A stretch of 52,110 bases of DNA from an uncultured Eubacteriales bacterium (GTDB lineage Bacteria > Bacillota > Clostridia > TANB77 > CAG-508), in assembly GCA_949840345.1 (NCBI GenBank), contig CATKWX010000012.1:1-52110 (forward strand), read 5' to 3'. Under the pieces are notes generated by a model. It was not told the origin of the DNA. It saw only the letters and a program-made list of their open reading frames with translations, and did no database searches. The position numbers and the translations under genes are program-made. Below, in pieces: positions 42,438-51,001 of the stretch; position 1 is the stretch's first letter; every line of letters begins with the position of its first letter.

Positions 42438-43007
42438 ATGATTGGTGATATGATTGCAAAAGTAAGAAAAGAGAAAGGAATGTCTAAAACAGAACTAGCA
42501 AGATTAACAGACATAAATATTGGCCATTTAACACATATTGAAAAAGGAGAAAGAAATCCTAGCCATAAAGCTTTAAAAAATATTTGTAAAGCTTTAGATA
42601 TCCCTTATCAACAATTAATGTACACATATGATAAAACTATCAGTGAAGAACAAGAACAATATAACCTTATTGAACATATATCATATAATAAAGTTATAGC
42701 TATCGATAAAATCAGTGGCTTTATCGACTGTCCATCTTCTGTTCCTAGTTCTTGTGTAGCTATAAAAGTTACAGACGAATCTATGGAACCTACATTAGAA
42801 AAAAACTCTTATGCATTTTTAGAGTTTAATTCTCTTCTAAATAATAAAGATATAGGATTATTTAGTGTAAACAAAAAAATAATAATAAGAAGATTTTTCA
42901 ACAAAAAAGGTAAAATAACTCTAAAGGCTGATAATAAAGAGGTTGAAGATATTGTATTAACAAATGAAGATTCTTTCTTTATAATTGGAAAATTTTTAAC
43001 AAAATAA
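42438..43007 (+). CDS. LexA/CI-like HTH-S24 regulator
   Basis: A 189-residue protein: XRE HTH (about 8-62, MSKTELARLTDINIGHLTHI) and an S24 domain (about 90-185). The nucleophile serine is present in DESMEPTLEKNSYAFLEF; the usual lysine seems to be Arg (IIIRRF), so autoproteolysis is doubtful. It could be a stress regulator of the chromosomal type. Start by AGAGAGG. Divergent from the small XRE gene, probably autoregulated through TTTTGTCT-N8-AGACAAAA. Confidence 0.87.
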   Translation: MIGDMIAKVRKEKGMSKTELARLTDINIGHLTHIEKGERNPSHKALKNICKALDIPYQQLMYTYDKTISEEQEQYNLIEHISYNKVIAIDKISGFIDCPSSVPSSCVAIKVTDESMEPTLEKNSYAFLEFNSLLNNKDIGLFSVNKKIIIRRFFNKKGKITLKADNKEVEDIVLTNEDSFFIIGKFLTK

Positions 43008-43095
43008 TACAACTTTTTTAGCAAAAATACTTGAATATTGTAAATTTTAATAATATAATACCAATAACGAAAGATAAATGAGGAGAGAAATTCAA

Positions 43096-43569
43096 ATGGA
43101 ATTAGTAAAAAATATATTCTTTAACACAGATAAATTAACACAAAATTCAACAATAAAGATATCCTATACTGGTAAATTTTTTCAAGACAATTCTGAAGAA
43201 GTTTATATTCATTATGGGTTTGGTTTATTGTGGGAAAATCTTACTGAAGTAAAAATGGAAAAAACAGAAATAGGATTTCAAACAGAAATTAATTTAATAG
43301 AATCTGATACCTTTAACTTCTGTTTTAAAAATGGAAACAATGAATGGGATAATAATAATTGCCAAAATTACATATTTCCTTTAGAAAAAATAGAAACAGA
43401 TTTAGTAGTTGTTCCTGATCAAAACACTTCTTTATCTACAGCAAGAAGATTAAGAAGATCATATATATGGAGCAAAAAAATAAGGATAGCAGTTTATAAA
43501 ATTATTACTTATTTACCAAAAATAATATCTGGAAATTATAAAAGAAAATTAAAAGAAACTGATGCATAA
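43096..43569 (+). CDS. Starch-binding-module-like protein (CBM25/CBM53-like)
   Basis: A 158-residue protein. The first 100 residues form a beta-sandwich like carbohydrate-binding modules of families 25/53: VYIHYGFGLLWENLTEV, FNFCFKNGNNEWDNNNCQNY. A basic tail follows (ARRLRRSYIWSKKIRIAVY). No enzyme domain is attached, so it may be an intracellular glycogen-binding or regulatory protein. The ATG 18 bases upstream precedes the GAGGAGAG site; the one at 43096 is the start. A strong terminator follows. Confidence 0.8.
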   Translation: MELVKNIFFNTDKLTQNSTIKISYTGKFFQDNSEEVYIHYGFGLLWENLTEVKMEKTEIGFQTEINLIESDTFNFCFKNGNNEWDNNNCQNYIFPLEKIETDLVVVPDQNTSLSTARRLRRSYIWSKKIRIAVYKIITYLPKIISGNYKRKLKETDA

Positions 43570-43585
43570 TCAGTTTCTTTTTTCT
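43553..43585 (+). terminator. Rho-independent terminator
   Basis: AAGAAACTGAT pairs with ATCAGTTTCTT, followed by T-rich sequence, at the end of the starch-binding-like gene. Confidence 0.85.
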
Positions 43586-44296
43586 TAAATTACCATTCCA
43601 CCATTTACAGAAATAATCTGTCCTGTTGTATAATTATCTTCAATTAACCACTCTACACATTTATATATATCTTCTGGTCTACCTATTTTATTTAAAGGAA
43701 TCTCCTCTTTTAATTCATTAATTGTATCATTGTCTAGGTTCTTATTCATATCTGTATCAATTACTCCTGGTGCTATTGCATTTACTCTTATATTTGATAA
43801 TCCTAGCTCTTTTGCCATTGCCTTAGTTAATCCATTAACGCCAGCCTTAGATGCTGAATAATGTGTTTCACAAGATGCGCCAACTTCTCCCCACATAGAA
43901 GAAATATTTATTATGCACCCATTTTTATTTTGAATCATATTTTTTGCAACCTCTTGAGATACTCTAAAAACTGAAGTTAAGTTAGTATCTATCATCTCTG
44001 TCCAGTCCTTATCTGTTATTTCAGTAAACAATTTTATTTGAGATATACCTGCATTATTTATCAATACATCTATTTTTCCATATTTATCTATACAATATTT
44101 AACCATTTTATCTGTTTCTTCTCGTTTTGTTATATCTGCCCTAAATATATCAATATTATATTCTTTTTTTAACTCAAGCGCCTTTTCTTCTGATTTATTG
44201 AAATTTGCTATTACTGTATAACCGTTTTTTACTTAAATTTATTGCTATACATCTGCCAATTCCTCTAGATGCACCAGTTATTAGAACCGTTTTCAT
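43585..44296 (-). CDS. SDR-family oxidoreductase (FabG-like), frame broken at CGG
   Basis: A short-chain dehydrogenase of about 236 residues when restored. The start (GGAGG, ATG at 44296) gives MKTVLITGASRGIGRCIA, the NADP loop, up to NLSKK; then an in-frame CGG (44224-44222) leads to a stop after ten codons. Skipping its C gives KK-GYTVIANFNKSEEKA and continues to DVLINNAGISQ, catalytic SS...YSASKAG and the end VNGGMVI, fully FabG-like. Without that the first 35 residues are separate from the rest. The same CGG pattern occurs in other genes. Confidence 0.88.
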
Positions 44297-44339
44297 AAAT
44301 TCATTCCTCCATTTAAAACATTATTAATTAAATTTTTCT

Positions 44340-44470
44340 AGGGTATTGCTTCCGAAGCTCGGGCGGACTTTAGTCTCGCCCCTACAGCGTTTGCATTGTG
44401 TTTATGTATGTTTATCTGCGGGTCGTCGAGGACGCCGACCCCTACAATATTTGCAATGTGTTTTTTGTGG
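44340..44470. repeat. REP-like repeats, two hairpin units
   Basis: Unit 1: GGGCGGACTTTAGTCTCGCCCCTAC, then CAGCGTTTGCATTGTGT. Unit 2: GGTCGTCGAGGACGCCGACC then CCTACAATATTTGCAATGTG. Each is a GC-rich hairpin followed by the common tail. Between SDR and tRNA genes. Confidence 0.72.
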
Positions 44471-44536
44471 TCAAATATCATAATACAAAATAAAAGCCAA
44501 GAATTAAGAACAATTTCAAAACTCTTGACTTTTTAA

Positions 44537-44612
<76 letters not shown>

Positions 44613-44620
44613 ATTTTTGT

Positions 44621-44695
44621 TGGTGACCCGTACGGGAATCGAACCCATGTCTCCGCCGTGAAAGGGCGATGTCTTAACCGCTTGACCAACGGGCC
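44621..44695 (-). tRNA. tRNA-Glu (anticodon TTC)
   Basis: Complete cloverleaf with CCA: acceptor GGCCCGT/ACGGGTC, anticodon stem TCGCC/GGCGG with loop CTTTCAC, T arm GGTTCGATTCC. Confidence 0.96.
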
Positions 44696-44734
44696 ATAAA
44701 TATGAATGAAATAAATTACTTTATTTCATTCATT

Positions 44735-44810
44735 TGGTGAGCTATCCGCGACTCGAACGCGGGACAACTTGATTAAAAGTCAAGTGCTCTACCACCTGAG
44801 CTAATAGCCC
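44735..44810 (-). tRNA. tRNA-Lys (anticodon TTT)
   Basis: Complete cloverleaf with CCA: acceptor GGGCTAT/ATAGCTC, anticodon stem CTTGA/TCAAG with loop CTTTTAA, T arm GTTCGAGT. First gene of the operon. Confidence 0.96.
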
Positions 44811-44857
44811 ATGTCACCAATTATATAAGCAACCATTCTTCAAACAGTTGCTTATAT

Positions 44858-44886
44858 ATATTACAACATTTTTTTGCATATGTCAA
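44858..44886 (-). promoter_or_regulatory. Promoter of the Lys-Glu-Thr tRNA operon
   Basis: TTGACA and TAATAT are separated by 17 bases on the minus strand, about 45 bases before tRNA-Lys. Confidence 0.75.
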
Positions 44887-44927
44887 TATTTTTTATAAAA
44901 ATTATTTTTATTTTTTGTTTTTATGTC

Positions 44928-45110
44928 TTACGCATTCAACATTTTTAGTAATTCTTCAACATCTATTCCATGTACGTCACATGCCTCTGCTAATGTTTCT
45001 GCCTGTGATGCAGGGCAACCTAAGCAATGCATTCCAGCTTCTAGCAATATATTTGCTTTTTCTGGTGCAATTTCTAAAAGTTCTCCTATTTTTGTATCTG
45101 CATTTATCAT
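44928..45110 (-). CDS. DUF1858 redox-disulfide protein
   Basis: A 60-residue protein of the DUF1858 family (hybrid-cluster-protein-associated): the opening TKIGELLEIAPEKANILLEA and the CxxC pair in GMHCLGCPASQAETL are diagnostic. It is probably a small redox or sensor protein for Fe-S or persulfide chemistry; the partner is unknown. Start by GAAGGAG. A Spo0A-like box lies about 27 bases upstream. Confidence 0.9.
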   Translation of the reverse strand: MINADTKIGELLEIAPEKANILLEAGMHCLGCPASQAETLAEACDVHGIDVEELLKMLNA

Positions 45111-45136
45111 TTAAAAAACTCCTTCCAATAATTCTA

Positions 45137-45145
45137 TTTGTCGAA
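45137..45145. promoter_or_regulatory. Spo0A-type box between DUF1858 and T4SS-like genes
   Basis: TTTGTCGAA, an exact consensus match, in the intergenic region between divergent genes. It may influence either. Confidence 0.45.
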
Positions 45146-45256
45146 AAAATGTGTTTTTTGACTTAAATATTTTATCACATTTTTACTAAAAAGTATAGAC
45201 AAATATAAAATTATGTAATATTATTTGATAAACTTAAATCGAAGGGAGGCATTAAA

Positions 45257-45400
45257 ATTAATAATTTAATTCATTTATTTTTTATATCTTTTATTATTAA
45301 TATTTTTATTACTTTTTATTCTATTTATTCATTTATCGAACAACATATCTTTCATTCATTACAAGGTTCAAAATTAAAATTAAAAAAATTAAATAATTAA
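45257..45400 (+). CDS. Small membrane protein with probable ATT start
   Basis: A 47-codon frame opening INNLIHLFFISFIINIFITF, one membrane helix followed by a basic tail (SKLKLKKLNN). A full GGGAGG site lies upstream, but no ATG, GTG or TTG occurs in the frame; an ATT seven bases after the site fits best. It ends 12 bases before the VirD4-like gene and so would be the first gene of that operon. The short length and unusual start keep confidence moderate. Confidence 0.45.
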   Translation: MNNLIHLFFISFIINIFITFYSIYSFIEQHIFHSLQGSKLKLKKLNN

Positions 45401-45412
45401 TTTGGAGGTTAT

Positions 45413-47200
45413 ATGCAATACTTAATTAAACGTATTTTATTTGTAATTTCCCTATCGTCACTTTTTTGCTTTTGTATTATACAATTCTTCTTATCTATTT
45501 TCCAAGCGTCCTCTGTGATTATTCCATATTCCCTTAAAGCCTTTGATATATGTAAGGTTGCACCAGATGTATGGTACTTATTAAAATTTCTGTATATTAT
45601 TTTTTCTTATATTTCCTGTTTAATTATTTCAAATTCTATATTTACTAAATTCTTTCGCAAATCTCAAAAGCATAAAAATCATAGAGATGAAATTCATATT
45701 AATAATAATGAGCTTAATTTATATATAGGTACAGAATTCTTGTCTAATAAAACAGTGTTCATTCCGGAAAAAGGTTTGTTTCAAAACATTTTAGTTACAG
45801 GAACAATTGGTAGTGGAAAAACCAGTTCTTTTATGTATCCCATAACAAAACAATTAATTGAATATGAAAGTAACAATATAAATAAAAAATTAGGCCTACT
45901 TATACTTGATGTAAAAGGAAATTATTATGCTAAAGTTGAAGAATATGCAAAAAAATGTGGTAGAGAAAATGACTTAGTAATTATAGAGCTTGGTGGAAAT
46001 GTAAAATATAACCCGCTTCATAAACCTAATTTAAAACCAAGCATACTTGCAAATAGATTAAAAACAATTTTAACTTTATTTTCTCCGAACAACACTGAAT
46101 CCTACTGGCTCGATAAGGCCGAAGAAGTTATTACTGAATGTATTAAACTTTGTAGGCTCTACAACAACAATTATGTTACTTTTATGGAAATACATAAATT
46201 AATAAATATGCCAAACTACTATCTTGACAAAATCTCTTGTCTTAGAGAATCCTTTCAAAAAAATATGTTTTCAGTACAGCAAATATATGATTTAAAAACC
46301 TCTTTAGATTTCTTTGAAAATGAATTTCATTCTTTAGATTCGAGAGTTCTTTCTATATTAAAATCTGAAATAACAAGAATTACTAATACCTTTATTTCTG
46401 ATTATGATGTAATAAATACTTTTTCTCCCCCTAAATCTTCACTTAATTTCTATGGATTTAAACAATTAATAGACGAAGGAAAAATAGTTGTTTTAAATAT
46501 GAATATATCCGAATATAGAAATTTATCTAAAATTATTGCTACATATTTAAAATTAGATTTCCAAACAGAAGTAATGTCTCAACTATCTCGTAATGGTCCC
46601 AAAAGAATAACTGCATTTGTAAGTGATGAATTTCATGAGTATGTATCCTCTATTGATTCTGAATTTTTTGCACAAAGCAGAGAAGCAAAATGTATTAATA
46701 TCGTTGCAACACAAAGCTATACATCTTTACAAAATTCACTAAAAGACCCAGCTTGTGTTAAGGTTATTGTTCAAAATTTAATTAATAAAATTTGGTTTAG
46801 AACAGACGATATGCTAACAATAGAAGATGCTCAAAAGCAAATTGGTAGAGAAGAAAAAACAAGGACATCAAATACTATTTCAGAAAACTCTAAAACTACT
46901 AAATTTAATTATTTCACTAATTCTTTAAATTCTACAGATTCTAATCTTTCCGAAAGTATTAATACTTATACCCAACTAGACTTTACATATGATACTAATT
47001 TCTTTACGCAAAATTTAGAAACATTCTCTTGCCTGTCTTTCCTATCTACTGGCTCTAAAATTCAAAAACCACAAAAATTAAAATTGATTCCATACTTTTT
47101 ATTTGAACCCACTTCAATAAAAAATTACCATCAACAAAAAAGTTTAAATTCTACACCATATAATACTTTAAAAAAACACAATAAAACAAAAATAATTTAA
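45413..47200 (+). CDS. VirD4/TraG-like type IV coupling ATPase
   Basis: A 595-residue protein with two N-terminal membrane helices (about 7-30 and 52-75) and a large ATPase domain: Walker A GTIGSGKTSS near residue 140, Walker B-like ITAFVSDEFHEYV and a later Q-x-S..L segment. This fits TraG/VirD4 proteins that bring substrates to a type IV secretion channel. Start by GGAGG. Followed in the same direction by VirB2-, VirB6- and PrgI/VirB3-like genes. No relaxase or VirB4 gene is in the window. Confidence 0.88.
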   Translation: MQYLIKRILFVISLSSLFCFCIIQFFLSIFQASSVIIPYSLKAFDICKVAPDVWYLLKFLYIIFSYISCLIISNSIFTKFFRKSQKHKNHRDEIHINNNELNLYIGTEFLSNKTVFIPEKGLFQNILVTGTIGSGKTSSFMYPITKQLIEYESNNINKKLGLLILDVKGNYYAKVEEYAKKCGRENDLVIIELGGNVKYNPLHKPNLKPSILANRLKTILTLFSPNNTESYWLDKAEEVITECIKLCRLYNNNYVTFMEIHKLINMPNYYLDKISCLRESFQKNMFSVQQIYDLKTSLDFFENEFHSLDSRVLSILKSEITRITNTFISDYDVINTFSPPKSSLNFYGFKQLIDEGKIVVLNMNISEYRNLSKIIATYLKLDFQTEVMSQLSRNGPKRITAFVSDEFHEYVSSIDSEFFAQSREAKCINIVATQSYTSLQNSLKDPACVKVIVQNLINKIWFRTDDMLTIEDAQKQIGREEKTRTSNTISENSKTTKFNYFTNSLNSTDSNLSESINTYTQLDFTYDTNFFTQNLETFSCLSFLSTGSKIQKPQKLKLIPYFLFEPTSIKNYHQQKSLNSTPYNTLKKHNKTKII

Positions 47201-47217
47201 TAAAGGAAAGTGATATT

Positions 47218-47550
47218 ATGAAAAAACACAAAACTATTTTCTATTTACTTATTTACATAGCTATATTTATACTATTTATCCCAAACTTTACCTTAGCGGC
47301 TTACCCAAAACTTGTTTCTACAATAAGTTCTAGCTTCACTAAAATTAAAGAATGGATTATTAATATTGCAACGCCTGCTGCTGCAGTTGCTGTAGGAACA
47401 GGGATACTTATGAAAAAATTTAGCTTTGGTGATGAAGAAAAAATTAGAACTGGAAAAAGATTAATTAGAGGTTCTCTATTTTCTTATGCTTTTATCTTAG
47501 CAGTTGATTTAATTTTAGCTACAATTAAATTACTAATTACATCAGAATAG
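47218..47550 (+). CDS. VirB2/TrbC-like pilin
   Basis: A 110-residue protein with a signal-like first helix (cleavage likely after LAA near residue 28) and two more hydrophobic helices (about 46-66 and 86-106), separated by a basic loop (KFSFGDEEKIRTGKRLI). This is the VirB2/TrbC pilin plan. It lies 17 bases after the VirD4-like gene with AAAGGA before the ATG and would form part of a conjugation-type channel. Confidence 0.78.
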   Translation: MKKHKTIFYLLIYIAIFILFIPNFTLAAYPKLVSTISSSFTKIKEWIINIATPAAAVAVGTGILMKKFSFGDEEKIRTGKRLIRGSLFSYAFILAVDLILATIKLLITSE

Positions 47551-47561
47551 AGGTGTTTTAT

Positions 47562-48449
47562 TTGGAAGAAGCTGTAAATCTACCACAAACTATTATACAA
47601 TCTGTTAACACTATCTTTTCTAATTTTTTTACTTCTTTAGATTCTAATATTTACTCAATTTTAGATGATATTGTTTTCATAAATTCCGATGTCTTAAACG
47701 ATTCTTTCATTAACAATATATTAGGAAATTCTCCTACATCTGGTTTGTTACTCCTTTGTAATTCATTATTATTTGGATTTATACTATACTATCTTATTTC
47801 TCTAATTTTATCTCATATAGTTTTGTTCAAATTACAAACACCTTATCAATTTGTATGTAAACTAATAATAGTTTCTATTTTAGTAAATCACACCTATGAT
47901 ATTTGCGCATTTTTGTTAGATTTAAATTCAAATATCTCCTTAGGGATTCGCTCAATTGGCGAGGATTTATTTGAATCTGAAATTTGCTTTTCTGCATTGG
48001 AAAGTAGAATTAACCCCTACATTTCTGATTTTTCTAATTCATTTAACTTATTTTCTATACAAGGATTTTTGAAAAGCTTTTCTTCTGTTGGCATATTAAA
48101 CTTAGTACTTTCTTATTCGTTAAGATATATTATGATTAAAGTTTTTATTTTACTTTTTCCCTTCGCAATAATATCTTTGTTGAATGAAACTACTTCATAT
48201 TTTGTTAAGTCTTATATAAAATCTTTTATTTCTCTATTGTTTTCCCAGTCTGTTGTAGCATTAATATTGCTAATAACATTCTCTCTAGACTTTACTAATA
48301 ACATTTTATTTTCTCAAGTTATATTCATTGGCTCAATTTATTGTTTATCTAGAGTAAATTATTTTATGAAAGAATTAATGGGAGGAATTACTACTACCGT
48401 TTATTCTAATGCTAGCAATTTAAAAGCATTATTTAAAGGAGGATTTTAA
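47562..48449 (+). CDS. VirB6/TrbL-like membrane protein
   Basis: A 295-residue protein with six to seven membrane helices, as in VirB6/TrbL. It has the positionally typical amphipathic start and a ...RYIMIKVFILLFPFAIISLL... core. The frame opens with a GTG at 47553, but the AGAGGTG site overlaps it, so the TTG at 47562 is likelier. It ends at the start of the next gene. Assignment rests on topology and operon context. Confidence 0.65.
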   Translation: MEEAVNLPQTIIQSVNTIFSNFFTSLDSNIYSILDDIVFINSDVLNDSFINNILGNSPTSGLLLLCNSLLFGFILYYLISLILSHIVLFKLQTPYQFVCKLIIVSILVNHTYDICAFLLDLNSNISLGIRSIGEDLFESEICFSALESRINPYISDFSNSFNLFSIQGFLKSFSSVGILNLVLSYSLRYIMIKVFILLFPFAIISLLNETTSYFVKSYIKSFISLLFSQSVVALILLITFSLDFTNNILFSQVIFIGSIYCLSRVNYFMKELMGGITTTVYSNASNLKALFKGGF

Positions 48450-48731
48450 TTGAAATTTATATTTCCACAAAATTATAATTTAAAAAATAAGTTTTTAGGT
48501 GTTTTAGACTATTCTACTCTTTTTGTTAATTTGGCTTGGGTTTACCTAGTATTTAGTATTAGTCGTTTATTTGGGTTGTCCCTACACCTACAGTTATCAC
48601 TAGTAATTATACTTTGCCTTCCTTTAATTCTATTTAGCATATTAGGTATAAACAACGAAAGAATTCTAAATGTTATTATTTATTTAGTAAAATATCTATT
48701 AAAACCAAAATTATATATTTTTTACAAGTAG
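48450..48731 (+). CDS. PrgI/VirB3-like small membrane protein
   Basis: A 93-residue protein with two membrane helices after a short N-terminal segment (FPQNYNLKNKFLGVLDYSTL), like PrgI/VirB3 proteins that precede a VirB4 ATPase in type IV systems. The TTG start follows AAAGGAGG and the upstream stop codon. No VirB4 follows here; the next gene is a DnaD protein after 68 bases. Confidence 0.65.
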   Translation: MKFIFPQNYNLKNKFLGVLDYSTLFVNLAWVYLVFSISRLFGLSLHLQLSLVIILCLPLILFSILGINNERILNVIIYLVKYLLKPKLYIFYK

Positions 48732-48799
48732 ATTTATTGTAAAACCTCTAATAAAATGATATAATTTTACAAAATACGTTTTTTATAAGGGGTTTTATT

Positions 48800-49765
48800 A
48801 TGAAGATTGAACAAAAAGATACATCATTTATTTTTTCTACAACATCAATTCCAGATATATTCTTCACTGAATACTTATCTTGTGCAAATGGTGATTTCAT
48901 TAAAGTATATTTATATATGGTTTTTCTATCAAAATATAATAAAGATATAAAAATCAATGACTTATCTAAAGCCTTGAATATTCCTGTTAAGATAATTCAG
49001 GAAGCTTGCATTTATTGGGAAGGAACTAAAGTTATTACTAAAAAACCAAATGGATATATTGTTAATAATCTTCAAGATATTGAACTTCATAAATTATATT
49101 CACCAAAAGTTACATTATCTCCAAAAGACATTGAACAAAATTCTAAAAATCAATATAGAGCTAAAGCAATTGAAAGTATTAATAATAACTATTTTCAAGG
49201 AATAATGTCTCCTTCTTGGTATGGAGATATAGAAATGTGGTTTAAAAAATATGGGTTTGATGAACAAGTTATGATAACTTTATTTGATTATTGTTTTAAT
49301 AAATCAGCTCTTCATAGAAACTATATTCAAGCCGTTGCTGACGCTTGGTCTAAGAACAATATAAAAACATATTCAGATTTAGAAAATTATGAGCAAGCCC
49401 AAGAAAAGCTTGTATCTATAAAAAAATCTATTTCAAAAAAATTAAAACTTACAAGGCAATTAACTCAATATGAAGAAGCATACATTGAAAAATGGATTGT
49501 AGACTTTAAATACGATATGGATGTAATTGATTTAGCACTAAAGAAAACCACCTCAAAAACAAATCCTAGCTTCGATTATTTAGATAAATTAATTTCAGAC
49601 TGGCATGACAGAAACTTAAAGAACCCTAGCGAAGTTGAGCAATTCTTATCTACATACAAAAAACAAACAAGCAATATAAAAGAACTTGCAAAGAAAACTG
49701 GATATTCAAACTACGAGCAACGTTCTTATGAAAATTTAGATTCTTTATATGCAAATAATATGTAA
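48800..49765 (+). CDS. DnaD-domain replication protein
   Basis: A 321-residue DnaD/DnaB-like primosomal protein. An N-terminal winged helix (about 20-75, FLSKYNKDIKINDLSKALN) is followed by two DnaD/DnaB2 domains (about 140-205 and 210-275; the ending ILDYLDKLISDWHDRNL-like motif reads FDYLDKLISDWHDRNLKNP). It would help load the replicative helicase at origins, together with the loader encoded next. Start by AAGGGG. Confidence 0.88.
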   Translation: MKIEQKDTSFIFSTTSIPDIFFTEYLSCANGDFIKVYLYMVFLSKYNKDIKINDLSKALNIPVKIIQEACIYWEGTKVITKKPNGYIVNNLQDIELHKLYSPKVTLSPKDIEQNSKNQYRAKAIESINNNYFQGIMSPSWYGDIEMWFKKYGFDEQVMITLFDYCFNKSALHRNYIQAVADAWSKNNIKTYSDLENYEQAQEKLVSIKKSISKKLKLTRQLTQYEEAYIEKWIVDFKYDMDVIDLALKKTTSKTNPSFDYLDKLISDWHDRNLKNPSEVEQFLSTYKKQTSNIKELAKKTGYSNYEQRSYENLDSLYANNM

Positions 49766-49770
49766 GAAAC

Positions 49771-49856
49771 AGAAGGGCGCTAATCTGCGCCCCTACGGTT
49801 TGCAATATTTTTATCGTAGGGGCGACCATTGGTCGTCCGCTTGCATTATATCAATA
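49771..49856. repeat. REP-like repeats between dnaD and dnaI-like genes
   Basis: Unit 1: GGGCGCTAATCTGCGCCCCTAC with the tail GGTTTGCAATAT. Unit 2: GTAGGGGCGACCATTGGTCG, ending TGCATTATATCAA as at 9862-9966. Confidence 0.75.
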
Positions 49857-49876
49857 TAAAATAAAAGGAGTCGCTG

Positions 49877-50873
49877 ATGGAAAATAATATTATAGTTAAA
49901 GAATTATTAAAAGATTACGAAAAGAAACACCAAAAAGCATTAACAGACCTAGAAAACAGAAAACAAGCATTATATAGTAAATGTCCTGAACTTTTAGAAA
50001 TTGAAAATAGGCTTCATACCCTTGGAATATCTACAGCAAAATTCATCCTTGGCAATAATAATTCTACACATTTAACTAATTTAAAAAATGAAATTGAAAA
50101 ATTAAAAATAGAACGAGCAAATCTCCTAAAAAAATTAAATATTGATGAAAACTATTTAAAACCAACATATGAGTGTAACATATGTAACGACACAGGATAT
50201 ACTTATCGGGAATTATCAAACTGTTATGTGTTCTTGTTTAAAACAAAAACTATTAGATATTGAATACAACAAATCTAATATATTTAATTTAGGCAAAGAA
50301 AATTTTAACAACTTTAATTTTAATCTTTATTCAGATGAAATAAATAAAGAAAAATATAATTCAAATATTTCTCCTAGAGAAAATATTAAAATTATAAAAA
50401 ACCTTGCAGAACAATTTATAAAAGACTTTGAAAATCCAAATTCAAAGAATTTATTATTTACTGGAAATACTGGACTAGGAAAAACATTTATCTCAAACTG
50501 TATAGCAAACGAAGTATTAAAATCTGGTAAAACTGTACTTTATCAAACAGCTCCTGTAATGTTAGACTCAATTATTGATTATAGATTTGGCAAAAAAAAT
50601 AGCCAAAATATTTGCGACTCAATTTATTCTGTAGACTTACTAATAATAGACGACTTAGGAACAGAAACAATAAACAGTATGAAATTCACAGAACTATTTA
50701 ATATTATAAATACTAGATTATTAAATAATTCTAATAATGTTACTAAAACAATAATCTCTACAAACTTAAATATGAAGAATTTATACGAAACCTATGACGA
50801 AAGAATTGTTTCAAGATTTGTTGGATATTATAATATCTGCAGATTCTTTGGAGAAGATATAAGATTTAAATAA
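49877..50873 (+). CDS. DnaI/DnaC-type helicase loader, frame broken at CGG
   Basis: An AAA+ helicase loader of about 331 residues when restored. A helical N-terminus is followed by the zinc ligands CNIC and CSC, then Walker A GNTGLGKT, Walker B LLIIDDLG, and a sensor I region TIISTNL. Between the zinc pairs an in-frame CGG (50207-50209) breaks the frame; skipping its C gives DTGYTY-GNYQTVMCSC, restoring the second pair and the entire ATPase. Without it only a 128-residue fragment is made, lacking all ATPase motifs. This gene should be essential, which argues against a simple pseudogene. Start by AAAGGAG. Confidence 0.9.
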
Positions 50874-50877
50874 GAAA

Positions 50878-50940
50878 AGTGGCTTCGCCACACGGAACGA
50901 CGAGGGCGTCGTTCCCTACAACGTTTGCAATATGTTTATT
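50878..50940. repeat. REP-like repeat
   Basis: GTGGCTTCGCCAC hairpin, then GGAACGACGAGGGCGTCG with CGTCGTTCC complement, CCCTACAACG and TTTGCAATATGT. Family tail is complete. Between the loader and htrA genes. Confidence 0.72.
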
Positions 50941-51001
50941 ACAAGCAATTAAATATATTTTTCCTATACTATAAAAAACAAGAAGTGTGGCTATTATATT
51001 T

